Origin: Metopolophium dirhodum
Lineage: Eukaryota > Arthropoda > Insecta > Hemiptera > Aphididae
DNA length: 64,000 nt
Direction of reading: 5' to 3'
Assembly (NCBI RefSeq): GCF_019925205.1
Contig: NC_083560.1
Location: forward strand, 126,515,062 to 126,579,061
The first letter of the stretch is position 1; every line of letters begins with the position of its first letter. The position numbers and the translations under genes are program-made. The notes beneath the pieces are model-generated. The model searched no databases. It was not told the DNA's origin and saw nothing but the letters and a program-made list of their open reading frames with translations. Shown here one piece after another: positions 1 to 11,290 of the stretch.

Positions 1-1422
1 ATAATATAATAATAGAACAGGGGATCGACTCATCGACTTCCTACGCGGCCTTCCTACTTCCTACACACTTGTCAACGACTAAAACATAACACGTACCTAT
101 CGACGTGAAGTTTTATTATTATTGTTTTTTATTATTATTTTATTCTTTTTTTTACGACGCGGGCGAGTCCCCCGCGACCGTACTTTATTGCTCCCGGATT
201 GAATAATAAGAATAATAAAAACGGCCACGGACCGGGCTGTAAAAAAAAAAAAAAAATGTTTAAGTGCGCGTACTATATTATGAATATGCTAAGAAAAAAA
301 AAATCACGACCTTTATTGAAACAATTTTATGTTTTGGGGGAACGAAAGCTTTTATTGCCACGTTTCCGAAGCCGATTGAAGAAACAATATAATAAGGGCC
401 ACTTAATGTTTTTTTTTTTACTCGAATATATAATTTATATAGGTATATTCGGATCAAAAGATTCGAACCGCGTCGTTTGATATTATTAGTACGATCCGTT
501 GAGAGTTAAATTTTACTTTCGCGCGTAAATGTACGTTTAGTTAGGTTTAAGTACGGCGAATTGTTAAAAATAAACGCAATTGTATGAATTTATTAAATCT
601 TATCGTTATATAAACACTGCAAATTACCGTGTGAAACATATAGTTATTTTCAGTTTAAAATCAAAAATAAAATATTATAATATAAGCGTGGATTCTCATA
701 GGTATTATTTTAACTATCAAAAAGAAAATAGTAATCTGGAAAGAAACTAATGTACATTTTCCATTAAAAAAAATACGCGCAAATTGTTTTCATGCTATCG
801 TTGAAGTATAACATGAAAAGAAATGCAATCCACGTAAAATACGATTATTTTAATGGTAGTTTTTTATAATAATAAAATATAGCGACAATTATTAATGATT
901 AATAAAATTAGTTGGTATTAATAAAATAATTATTGAGGGTGGAATATACGCTGTAATAGGTGGGTAAATTAGTTATCACAGGTACGACGAATTTTATATG
1001 ATACAATGTGCTAAAATATTTTTTTTAGCCTTAAACCTTTTGAGAACATTTCAAGCAAAAAACTCTTACAAGTTCATACCCATACAAGTATAATACAATG
1101 CGGGTATTATTAATACTTGTTTGATCATCGCACGCGTGTGTAAATCACAAATTATACTGCAGTGTTGTAAAGAATATTTCTTATAAAAGTCTAGTCTTAA
1201 CTAATATATTAAATAAAAAAAAAAAAATGGAACCGATTTGAATAGTGACTCGAATGCTTATAATAATTGCCATAAATATGATTAAAATTTTAAATAGTAC
1301 CTAATATTAAAAATAAAAATACGGTTTGTACGTGCTAATGAAAAAATTAACGTTAGTAATAATTATTACTGTCTGAATAGTTTTTAGTCACGTTACAATA
1401 CAATTTTCAGCTGAAATAAAGC

Positions 1423-1460
<38 letters not shown>

Positions 1461-1680
1461 GTGTTAAGATAAAAAAAATATCAGATATTATAATATTATA
1501 ATATTTATTTAAAAAATATTACTAAATGTTATTATTACGATAAAAAATAAAACAGTATTCGAAAACTTTTACTCGAATTTTTTTATTCAAATACTTTACA
1601 ACACTGGTTCAAGAATAGTACAACTATATTATATTATTATCGTGTAATCATTATCTCGATGTGAAATTAAAAAAAATTAA
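1..1680. other. AT-rich non-coding DNA, no gene seen
   Basis: No recognisable gene. It holds a moderately GC-rich patch near 150-235, a poly-A run at about 240-256 and an AAT microsatellite. The 93-codon open stretch at 199-480 starts with TTG, runs through poly-A as poly-Lys and has no recognisable domain, so I do not call it. If the minus-strand exon at 1692-1822 is real, this stretch would be the first part of its first intron. Confidence 0.6.
1426..1456. repeat. AAT trinucleotide microsatellite
   Basis: About ten consecutive TAA/AAT units. A simple repeat with no inferred function. Confidence 0.9.
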
Positions 1681-1691
1681 AACATACTCAC

Positions 1692-1822
1692 GCGGACGAC
1701 TTTGAAAGCGCAGTCCAGGGTTGGAAGTCGGATGAACCGGAGAGAGACAGAGTTTGAAACTGTCACCGTCATCGTCGTCGTCGTGGTCGTCGTTGTCATC
1801 AATGTAGCTGGAGTCCGAGAGT
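1692..1822 (-). other. Candidate first exon of a minus-strand gene
   Basis: Read on the minus strand, an initiator-like TCACTC lies 33 bases downstream of a TATA box and starts a 131-base GC-rich segment. It ends in a good splice donor: the last exon base is 1692 and GTGAGTATG follows. An ATG at 1799-1797 opens 36 codons in phase 0 up to the donor, beginning with M and eight Thr, but its start context is weak, so the exon may be purely 5' untranslated. The rest of the gene would lie to the left, beyond the window. The product is unknown. This is the best-supported transcription start in the window, but it rests on sequence signals only. Confidence 0.35.
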
Positions 1823-1860
1823 GAGCGTTCGCCGTGCCGGCATCAGCTTTTTATAAGGCG
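1816..1860 (-). promoter_or_regulatory. Candidate TATA/initiator core promoter
   Basis: On the minus strand TATAAAAA (1855-1848) is followed 33 bases later by TCACTC centred on 1822. Spacing and motifs fit an arthropod TATA-Inr promoter, and the CpG-rich block lies directly upstream. Confidence 0.4.
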
Positions 1861-2560
1861 CGCGACGGCACCCCCCGGGCACCGCCGGCCAGGGTGGATT
1901 CTGCGCGCGTCCCCGTTTCTATGACGACAACCGTCAGCTAAATACTAAATGAGCTAACGGCGTGTAATTGAATTGCGCCGGCCCTCCCCTCCCCCGGACG
2001 CCAGCAACCCCCTCACCGGCCCCTTCAAACGTCTCGCCCTCTCACCATCACAACCCTCTCCACCCCCGGTCCATACCAAGGTATCCCTTCCCCGTGCTAG
2101 CCGTCTCGACTACAACACTACCGCCGTGACTTGTATATACACGCGCGCACACGTACGCGGGGTAGGTATGTATATGGGATATATATATATAATATATTAT
2201 ATATACACCCCTAAGTACGTATGTGTATGCGCGTTTTCTTTCCCCTGTGTATTTTCGCAAAATCTCTTTTTCACCGCCGCCCCACGCACTCCCCCCTCCT
2301 CCTCCCCATCCCAGCCTTTCTACATAACATTGTATATACTGCAGGTGGTACCTACCCTCAGCCTCTTCCACCACGTCAGCGGCAGCGCTCAGAGTCTTAC
2401 GGGTAGTTTTTATTTATTTTTTAACCTAAGTCGTCCACACGACTATCATTCGTGGCGTGACTTCAAATTTTTCGGGTCCGAGAGCAGAACTATCCTGCAG
2501 TGCAACGCGGACATATATTTATCGAGAGCGGTTTACAGGGCCACGAGCGATTATTACGCG

Positions 2561-4573
2561 CGTTGTTTAAAATGGAATATAAAAATATTTTTTGTAAACT
2601 ATACTATAAAATAACTTTACACCGCGTATACGATTCGTCGATGAAATTATCGTCAATAATAATTATTACGAATGGGACGAAACACGATGTATTTTATAGG
2701 TGTCGAGTTTTGAAAACTTAAGTATAAGTGGTAACGTATTTTTGATACACTCGTCGTTTTCACGTATTTTTTATGCACTCGTCTTCTATGTTATTAATAA
2801 TATAATATTATACACGCGCGACCACGGTATATTGTGTGGAGAATAACACTCTACCTATTTTACGATGTTCGGATTGCATTTTTTTTCTTTTGATTATTGC
2901 ACACGAAATATGCGAGACAGGGCACACATATTACGAATTATTATGATGACGGTTTGTGAATATTTTAAGCCGTCGGTAGTGTTAATCACCGAATATCGCC
3001 GAAAACGTGCTCGGTTCTCTACACCGCTGTTAGCGGTTTTCCCGTAACTTGGCAGACGATTTTCCGGGAAAAAGTCTTAAAAATAACCGGTCCGAACAGT
3101 ACCGACCGTGTTCGATTTGCAAGGAATAATACACAACTTTAAAAGGTCTCCTTCTACTGGTAATAATATGAAAAAAAAACTTCCACTTTGAACCTATACA
3201 TGTTGTAAATCAAAGAATAATTTATGTCAGTTGATAATAATTTTATCGACCGTGACTGTTCTGGACGTATTGCTGTAATTGCCGTATTATTTCTTTTGAA
3301 AGGACTCGAGTCGATTCTGGGAAGACCCTCAGACCCATTCCAGGAACTTACGCCAATGGTAACACGGCGTTTCAGATAGGCAAAACGACTACATTATCAC
3401 CGTACGTCACGACCCTCTGACTGCTTCTATCTGAATTTCTCATTTTTTATTAAAATTTGTAACTAGTCCTATTCGTAGTTTGTCTTATATCACACGTATA
3501 TAACTTTTTTGTCTATTGTTTTAGTGGGCAACTACTCACACCGTAAGTCCCTACTAATGGCTAAAAAAAATGTAAGAGTTGAAAAAATAATAATATAGCA
3601 ATGGATAATATTATATTATAATATGAATTAATGAATCAGTTTTTCTTTTAAAAAATTATCATTATTAAAATTTCATCCGTAAATGCTATTCATCTCGACT
3701 GCAATGATTATAACGTCACGACGGTTACAATAATATAATTAATGAACGATATGATATTATAATTATATATAGGAATAATTTGGTTACACGCGCTTGTGCA
3801 CATAATAATATTTTACAATTGTGACGATTCATATGCACTCTAAATTATAAACAATGAAATCCTTTTCCACGAAGAGCCATACATTTTCAGACGCAATTCA
3901 TATTATCTACAGTCAATAATATTATATACATTCCGTCATCATAACCTCATCAAATCATTGAAACAATATAACAAATACAAATCGAAACCGCGTTTTAAAC
4001 GCGATCTAAAAATGACATGGTTGGAGAAAAAAAGAAAGCTCATAGAATTGAAATCAAAAAAATAACCATAAATATACTTTTTTCGATTACAAGTAAGTAC
4101 CTAATATAAACAAAATTCAAAGTATGATGATAGTGACTAAATTGTGCAAATTTTTTTTTAATAATGTTTTTAAACCGTCGTTGATGTAGCGAAAACAAAT
4201 TTAAAAAAATGTTAAGTTTAGAATCCAGTATTATTACCATTTTTTATTACTTAATGCACTTGGAAATTTGCGTAGACGATATGAGGGGAAGTGGTAAATT
4301 TTTGCGCAAAGCGGTTGTAACTATAATATATAATGGGTATTATAAACGGATTGTGATTGTAGATTATTAATGTGTTAATAATAATTAATGCTTTTGGTAT
4401 ACGAAATGCATTTTGAACTGTCGATAGAATTTAAGTTTGAAACTAATTTGGATAAAATATAATTAATATGTAGACGAATATCGTCTCGTCTTTATAGTTA
4501 ATTTTGTGTTAATTTAAAACTGTGCTTAGCTGGAAGTTGGAGGAAAATCTGAGGCGATTCATCCATTATAATA
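2561..4573. other. Non-coding DNA, no gene seen
   Basis: AT-rich with no recognised element. A short segment at 3296-3440 has a more balanced composition but only about 25 open codons on the plus strand before TAG, so it is not called. The 66-codon open stretch near 4040-4240 is AT-rich and featureless. Confidence 0.5.
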
Positions 4574-4580
4574 TTCCTCA

Positions 4581-4872
4581 ATAATAATAATATTTTTTTT
4601 TTTTATTGACCATGGAGCTTTGCAATTATAACCATTAGCTGTTTGTTTTTATTTGAAGAGGAGGAATTGTAGGTTAATAAACACGCGTGTTTTGGTTTGG
4701 CAGATTTTTTTGTGGGCACCCGTAAGTATCTGCCATGCCCGGTTTGGGGATGGCGGCACTTCCCTCCGGACACCGTGACTTGCCCGAAGAAAAATGCCGC
4801 CCGCGGGGCTGGATTCGAACCGGCACCGGTGTGCGTCGCAACCGACGCCTTAAGCTGCTCGGCCACTCTGTC
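4581..4872 (-). mobile_element. tRNA-headed SINE, copy 1
   Basis: On the minus strand the element opens with a tRNA-like head: box A TGGCCGAGCAGCTTAAGG (4865-4848) and box B GGTTCGAATCC (4821-4811), the two internal RNA polymerase III promoter boxes. A unique body of about 200 bases follows, then a T13 (minus-strand A) run and an AAT tail at 4581-4604. The flanks TTCCTCA (4574-4580) and TCCCTCA (4873-4879) match 6 of 7 and abut the element exactly, so they are a plausible target-site duplication. A second copy lies at 55974-56258; both share an identical 22-base block (4782-4803 here). The head lacks a paired acceptor stem, so it is not a working tRNA. Open frames across it (87-100 codons) are by-products. 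Confidence 0.75.
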
Positions 4873-6724
4873 TCCCTCATGTTATATTGTGTGTATAACA
4901 AGTTAATAATAAAATATATAAAATCATGATTTTTGAACAAATAATTTGGTAAAAAAAAAAACAATTCCATGTTCAAAGTTTCAAACGTTGCATTTTGTTT
5001 GAGTTATATGTGTCATATATTTTATATTTATTTTACTCTGTTATAATTATTTAATTTATTAATCAATTTATTTTACTGAATTTAAAAGTGACCTACCTAC
5101 CTATAATTGTTAATTAACGTATATATTGTTTTGTTTTTTTATATTGTATAGTGACGTAAAATCATCTACCTGGTAAACTTAAAATTAAAAGTTATCGATG
5201 TCGTCCTATTAAATTAGTTATAAAATATTATCTTATTGTTCAATAATCATAGTACATATTACATTATATCAAACGCTATAAATACAACCGATCCGTATTT
5301 TTCATTATTAACATTACTAATAATTAATACATTTTTTTTTATATACTTGGATAGTTGTACAATTTGATGAGTATGATTTAATTATATCGAACATTCAAAC
5401 CTAACTATAATAATGTTCATTTCAACTTTTCAAGTTGGTATGTATTAATATTATTGTTACAGTAATATATACTTAATATTATTATATTTACCAAGTGTCT
5501 AAGTACTTTTTTATTATAACTAGCTGCAAAATTATATCCTATAATTTAGGTTTTTTTTATAAAAATATTCTATTATGGCATTTTTATATTTTGTCGTGTA
5601 TGACGCGTTTACAGAATTACTGAAACTGCGTCGGTACACTTACTTTGTACTCGAAAATCACTATAGTAACTCCATTTGTGTGATACATTTCTAACGCTTG
5701 ACTCTTTTTCCACGGCACTTACATTTCATTGTGTTATCTCATATAGAATGTTTTATATTTTAGATTCTCAGGATAAGTGAGATGAGGAATGATGTGTTTT
5801 AAAATAAAAAAAAATGTATTTATTGAGTCCGCAGTGAACATTTATTTGAGTAGAAAAGAGTTAAAAAAGGTTTTATACAACCCGTGCTATTGATTGGAAA
5901 TTGAACGTCATAGTATTTTGGAATTATAAACACATTCCTCCTCGCTACGTTCCGAATCTAAAATTACAACATTTCCCGGGCACATTCGACTAGTAAATTT
6001 TCACTGTAAATTTTTCATGGTTCCGTTAAAATAAAAATTCATTAAATAAAACCATTATATTTTATCACCTGCAGTAACGTCAAAACAAGTTTCCCAACAT
6101 TGTACCGTTAGGTTATTTAACAATATTATTATACCTTGACAGGAAATTCGCACCTATATATTATATTTTAATGTTATACATTTATCATTGTCTGTAATTA
6201 CCTATACTTTTGTCGAAATACCGGAAAACACATATTCATGTATATAATTATTAATTATTATCTAAACAATAATAAATAGTGGCATAGTGTAATATTATTA
6301 TGATCATCTTTCACGCCAGAATACGCCGGATTTTTCGATCAATGATATATAATAACGCAAGTGCCAAGTACACAATCCAATATCAAGCAATATTTTATAC
6401 AGAAATTCCGAGACGGAATTCGGTGGTTTTATAGTTTATTTGGACCTCTTTGTTTTTGCTCAAATATATTTTTCGCTTAAACTTAAAATAACAGATATTG
6501 TGAAAACCTCACAGTTAGAATTAATATAATTTGCATCATAAACATATACCAATTATTATTTAACCAGAATTTTTTAATTCTTATTATTGGTTAATAAATA
6601 AAATTATATAATTTTTCTAAAATATGTTTTTTTTATAATTAATTATAATTAATGCCAATGTAGAAGTATACATGCACACGAACACGTCAATTCATTTTAA
6701 ATATTATAGGCACGTTTTACCTAC
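4873..6724. other. AT-rich non-coding DNA, no feature seen
   Basis: I see no gene, TIR or tandem repeat that I can support here. Confidence 0.5.
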
Positions 6725-7410
6725 TAGGGACCGGGTTTTGATTCAAAGCCCATTTCTTGGAAGTCTACGACAAGTATTTCAAGTACCTACTTAATTAGTT
6801 TTCTCTATCATATACTTAAAATGTGGAACATTTATTTTAAATTTTTATTTAGCGTCTTTAGGTAATTGTATTAATAATTGTTAGTGCATATTAACAAATT
6901 GAACGACCTTGTTTTAATGTAAATAAGGAAACTAAATAATATTAAATCAAGAAATATTGTTTCATAATATTTGCTTTAATAGATTTTAGGTCATCCGTAC
7001 CAATTAATGTCAATATCTTTTCAATTTGTGAATGTGATAACGTATTTGTCTATATACAGTAATGTGGAGTCTTATACGAAAACAAATAACAACTACCTAA
7101 TTGGTCAGTTTAAATTACATGTTGATTGTGTTTGCTTCAAATATACTGTTTATTTATTGTGCGTGTTGAAGTTTGGTATTTTGTTTTTGTATTACTATTG
7201 TTAGTTTAGTTAAGATAAAGAAGTGTTGATGATTCCGAAAGTTAAATAATCGGTTTCCTCTCACTTATTACGTGCCTGTTAAAAAAATAATGTTGGTAAT
7301 TTTTAAGTGCATTTTTTCGCCTGAAAATAAATTTTTAGGAATTATTGGTTATTTTTTAGAGTAGAATTTTCTAATAGTTTTTGGGCCATTTAAATTGGGG
7401 TATGCTAATT
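6725..7410. mobile_element. TIR element, copy A (relative at 61 kb)
   Basis: The left edge reads CTAGGGACCGGGTTT; the right edge of the related copy at 61184-61803 reads the inverse, AAATCCGGTCCCTAG, so the family has a terminal inverted repeat of about 15 bases. Several blocks are shared between copies, for example TTTATTTATTGTGCGTG near 7146 and 61564, and AAATATTGTTT near 6951 and 61190. This copy has lost its own right tip. No transposase is visible; the 65-codon open stretch at 7007-7204 is not recognisable. The superfamily is uncertain, possibly hAT. Confidence 0.5.
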
Positions 7411-8729
7411 AGTAATTACTAATACATTTTATGATTAATATTATAAATACATAATTATTATGCTAATAATATAAAATATTATATAAGTAAAATGTAAATA
7501 TAATGTAAAATTCAACTACTATTATCAACCACAAATTTAAATATTTTTATCAAAAATATATTATATACATGCATGGACTTCATGAAGAGTTAAATAATTG
7601 TGGTAGCTGACCTGATATTTAGTATGTAAATTATAATTCGTTTAATGCTAAGTGCATCTATAATGCTCTTTCGGTGTCATAGAAGTATTTGTGATATTAA
7701 TTTTAATATAATATTAAAAGGTTAGTTTTGGGTGGACACTGGACACCGATCGTTTACAAGTTTCAAACCATTCGATAAAGTTGCGGCGCGTTCAACTTAC
7801 CGAAATATCAAATGCCAACACACAAACTTAGCGGCGGTTTGGCTGTATCACGTAAGCGCTCAATCATTTTAATTTGTATTGGATTTGCTGTTACGATTTT
7901 ATGTGATTTGTGTACCGGTAATAAGTTCAAAACGTTGTTATTGTTAATCTCATCTGAGTAACAAAGCGTGGACAGTGTTGTGCATAAACAACTTAAAGAG
8001 TGGCTAGAAAAAGATAAAAGATTAATTACAAAAATTCCTAAATAAAAATCGAATATCGTCAAAAAATAAAAAAATAGATAAGGGATACCGGCGATGAATC
8101 TAACTGAAAATTTGAACTGCACATTGAAGAAGTGCATTTATCAATAAAATCGAATGTGTAGTTCAGTGGAGTTTACCTCAATTATTGGTCGTATGAAATA
8201 ATTAGTCGTATAGTTTACTTTTGTCACGAGATGTGATTACTGGTATAATGAAGGTACATATGTGAAATGGACAATAATCATTATTATAATATAATATATG
8301 TACATTGTACCTACACATTTTGCGATAATAAGTTAAATAACAGCATATATAAATATACAACAATCATTATTACACATATTATAGGATTATATTATATTAC
8401 GATAACTAGTAGAATGTCATCGATCGAATGTAATTTATCTGGATTCCAATCATGTTTCCTCTATATGCACTGTGTTCCCATGCAGTTGACTGTGGTAGAC
8501 TATGTAGTCTAATGCTAATTATATAGTTGATACAAAAATACAAAAATAATTGAACAATTGACTCTACCCCAGTTCGGTGTGCCACTCGGTCTGTTGTTCC
8601 CAAAATACTTGAAGCCTAAATTGACCAACTATAAATAAACTACATTTATGAAAAAAAAAAATTGCAGTGCACACTAAAAATGTTATTATTCAATTTGAAA
8701 CCTTAGCTATAAAAATTTAAAAGTGTATA
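7411..8729. other. Non-coding DNA with weak open frames
   Basis: Apart from the small open frame listed at 7812-7961 I see nothing supportable. A minus-strand ATG open frame of 109 codons (8137-7808) overlaps it antisense; it is hydrophobic at the N-terminus but otherwise unrecognised, and AT-rich sequence makes such translations common. Confidence 0.4.
7812..7961 (+). CDS. Doubtful small ORF with one hydrophobic segment
   Basis: 49 codons from an ATG in context TCAAATGCC. The translation has a basic N-terminus (KRS at residues 15-17) followed by a hydrophobic stretch of about 16 residues, IILICIGFAVTILCDL, resembling a signal anchor of the type II kind, and then stops. No family is recognised. 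It could be the first exon of a longer gene, since GT sites occur at CCGGTAATA and TGAGTAACA, but no second exon was found. Chance is the simplest explanation. Confidence 0.15.
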   Translation: MPTHKLSGGLAVSRKRSIILICIGFAVTILCDLCTGNKFKTLLLLISSE

Positions 8730-8930
8730 CATTGTTAACTACAAATTAATTTGTACATATATTTTCGTGATTTGACGAATTTTGTCAAAGTTTGTACTTC
8801 AATTGCTTATAAAAAATCGAACTTATGTATGTTTAATATTTTTAGATTACCTACTATAATACCTACCAACTTTTGAGTTCTTGTAGATTCTCATGAATCT
8901 TGTATTTGATTTTCAACCATTTTGACCCAG
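8730..8930 (+). repeat. Unit related to the 42-43.3 kb repeat array
   Basis: TTCGTGATTT...AATTTTGTCAAA near 8764-8790, and GATTCTCATGAATCTTGTAT near 8887-8906, resemble the blocks at 43206-43230 and 43120-43140 of the array at 42-43.3 kb in the same order family. A diverged single unit of an interspersed repeat; function unknown. Confidence 0.4.
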
Positions 8931-9102
8931 CGAAACATTATTTTCAAATCTTATAGATTTACAAAATACGAAAACATGGTTCCGACACCCTTAACTAGTA
9001 TTGATATAACTACGTTTTTATGCTACTCATTTTTTATTTATAAAATAATATTAATTTGAAGAAGTAACTGTAACATAGATTATGATAACCCTAACTACAA
9101 TA

Positions 9103-9120
9103 TACACAGGGTGATTCTCA
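9103..9120 (+). mobile_element. Solo TIR-like motif, mariner-type
   Basis: TACACAGGGTGATTCTCA after TA. The inverse, GAATCACCCTGTGTA, appears at 62472-62486. Such ends are typical of Tc1/mariner-like MITEs with TA target sites. No partner end was found nearby, so only one end is called. Confidence 0.3.
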
Positions 9121-10314
9121 GAGTAACAAAAATGTTATCGAAAAGTATTAACGTTTTTGGGTACTGTATAGTGTATATTAATATATGCGTTTAGAAGTAT
9201 GAACTTGACGTATGTTATGATAAAACGTATGCACTTGAAATATGGAATTTTGGTTCGTCTAATGCTCTAGATGTGCTTGGAAATTTCTAATTTCGTTCAG
9301 TGGATATGCATTATTTTGCACGTAAGAAAATCTTCGAGATATTCGAATAACAGTAGGAAATTATTAATACAGTGGTTACTGATTAAGTTATGTATACATA
9401 TTTAATGGAGATCACTACCAATTACCTATTGGCTAATCATAATTGTAAAAATTATGAATACTGGCATAAATTACCTACATTGGTGGCTAAGTTGCACTTA
9501 CTGTAGCTGAAAGTGTCCGTAATTCACGGAAGAATTCGCTAACCTGATATACTGTTTGCGTATTGTCCGCGGATTGCCTACCAAAGTAACTAAGTTGCAG
9601 GTAAAACAATTTTCATTTGAGGTGACTAACTTGCTAGACACTCAAACAAGTTATTCGACTTTACACTTGTTATATACAAAAAAACACTGGATTTGAAGGC
9701 ACAAAAAGAATAAGAAATATGATATATTCATTAAAAAAAAATTACAAATACAAATCTTTACCTGGTCAATGTTGGGCGAAACAGCTATTATGGTATAAAT
9801 AGAAATGTAAAAATCTACTACACCAAAAAATTAACTCACGAACTGCATTATAAAAATATGATGCAATAACTTGAACTCTATCGAACCGGGTTTTAATTCA
9901 TTGAATTCTAAGATCTGATATCTGACCTTTATGAATCTACCAGTGCCTCGTAGTTTGTCTGCTACTGGATAAAACATGGCTGGATACATGCTTAGCCCCC
10001 CTCCCCACTTTGGAATTTCGAAACAAAATTAACTCCATTCGTTTGTGCTTTTAATCCTGTTGTCTGTGCTTTATCCATTCCCGAGATATACAACTTTGAA
10101 AGTTGGGAGTTGAAATGTAGTCCCAGCTACTCCCCTTGGTCGTAAAACATTTGGTTTGCCAGAAAATCCATACCCTTGTGGAATAGAAAATAGTTTTTAT
10201 TTTTTTTAAGTTGACACCATTTTTAATTTGAAAAAAAATATTTTAGACTGAACAAATGGACTTGCACCCAACACTAAAGATGTGATTGTAATCCAGGTGG
10301 TAATTGAAATCCAT
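9121..10314. other. Non-coding DNA, possible transposon debris
   Basis: No gene. The segment 9950-10190 has short C-rich runs (CCCCCCTCCCC near 9996) and an end-like CAGTGCC, reminiscent of non-autonomous hAT debris, but I could not find matching termini or a target-site duplication. Confidence 0.35.
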
Positions 10315-11290
10315 TCTATTTGTTTTGGAATCATTATAATATTTACATGTTTCCAGGTTTTGGGGAAATATTCATTTAAAAAAAGGTTCATTTTGGTAAT
10401 TTTTTTGAGCCCACAGTTCTTTAAGACAGTTGGTGTTGCCATCGGGACCCCGGGCTTTGCAATTTTGTAATCTCCGAATTATGTTCCAGACTTCACCAGG
10501 ATAGAAGAAAGTTAATTTGGGCCTCGGGGTGTGGGAAATCTTTGAGTTGGGCAATAGTGCGGTTAACCAGTTTGTATGCTTCGCCTGAATTGAATTGAAG
10601 TGAAAATATCTGTGATACTGGATATGGATTCATCAATTTTATCATCACCTAGAAGATACATCAGGAAAGAAAGAAGATTAATTTATATCTAGGCGAAATT
10701 CATTCTAGATCGTTATCCAAGACTCAAGAGGGGCCTGGTAGGAGAGTTTGAAAGGCTATGGTGTGGTTAGTTGGTGTATGGTCAGATGATAGTTCTTCAG
10801 AACGATTTGTTAGCTGATAATTGAGTGATCCAGTTTTCATGATTGCTTTATCTAATATATCAGGTTGATGGTTCGGATTATCTGGATAGTGTGTGGGAGA
10901 AAATGAAGCTACCACAGCTACGTGATATCTAGAATCAATGTACCTTTAAAGTAGAATACCAGTTTGGTTACAAGATATAGGCTATTTCAAGTATGATGTT
11001 TACAGTTTAAGTCGTCTGCGATGATGGTTTTGCAAGGGGTGTCTAGAAGTAGATTGATATCTTCCGTTGACAAAGGAATGTTGCAACGTTTATAAACTGA
11101 CACTAATCGTATGTCTTCGTTCAGTGTGTTAATGCGCACTGTTGTATTTTTGACTGACGATGTAGTAATGTGGATAGGGATATGAATACATCTCTTGTTG
11201 ATTAGTATAGCAGTTCCACCAGCAGGATGTGATTCATTTATTTGAGGTATTTTTGTATGATTTGAATAAAAATTTGAAGTTAGAAATTAG
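10315..11290 (-). pseudogene. Decayed jockey-like LINE: endonuclease to RT N-terminus
   Basis: A non-LTR retrotransposon ORF2 relic on the minus strand. From 5' to 3': HPAGGTAILINKR near 11215; the endonuclease-type motif DLNCKHH near 11010 (the family usually has GDLN; here ADDLN); PTHYPDNPNHQPDILD near 10890; LSSDHTP near 10775, the conserved SDH of AP-like endonucleases; then the start of the reverse transcriptase, KARGPDGN near 10440, and YFPKTWKH plus IIMIPK near 10360-10325. Frameshifts are visible near 11090, between the endonuclease and RT blocks, and between 10370 and 10440; stops interrupt the rest. The catalytic YADD region and the 3' end are missing, and the sequence after MIPK no longer matches the family. 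The clade is from motif recognition only. Confidence 0.75.

Larger units (their letters stand above)
1690..2560. other. CpG-rich, pyrimidine-rich block
   Basis: Base composition departs sharply from the AT-rich surroundings: many CpG dinucleotides, C-rich polypyrimidine tracts near 1980-2090 and 2240-2380, and TATATA/CACG-rich simple sequence near 2130-2230. The open stretches of 213 codons (plus) and 108 codons (minus) here are proline- or glycine-rich low complexity with no domain, and I do not call them genes. The block is most simply the upstream region of the minus-strand promoter near 1.85 kb. Confidence 0.5.

Noticed and set aside
450..478. Box-B-like GGTTCGAATCT on the minus strand as a tRNA
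   Set aside because: No box A at the proper distance and no cloverleaf.
199..480. 93-codon open frame near the left edge
   Set aside because: Starts with TTG, passes through a poly-A tract and has no domain; in this genome such frames are uninformative.
1973..2614. 213-codon open frame, the longest in the window
   Set aside because: Begins with TTG and is Pro/Ser-rich because of a polypyrimidine tract, then Tyr/Ile-rich from TATATA sequence; no domain or splice structure supports it.
4603..4866. Protein family shared by the frames at 4.6 kb and 55.9-56.3 kb
   Set aside because: Both frames are translations of the same SINE and neither is a protein-coding gene.
4811..4872. tRNA gene on the minus strand
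   Set aside because: Boxes A and B are present but there is no paired acceptor stem or 3' end; the body and tail show that it is a SINE head.
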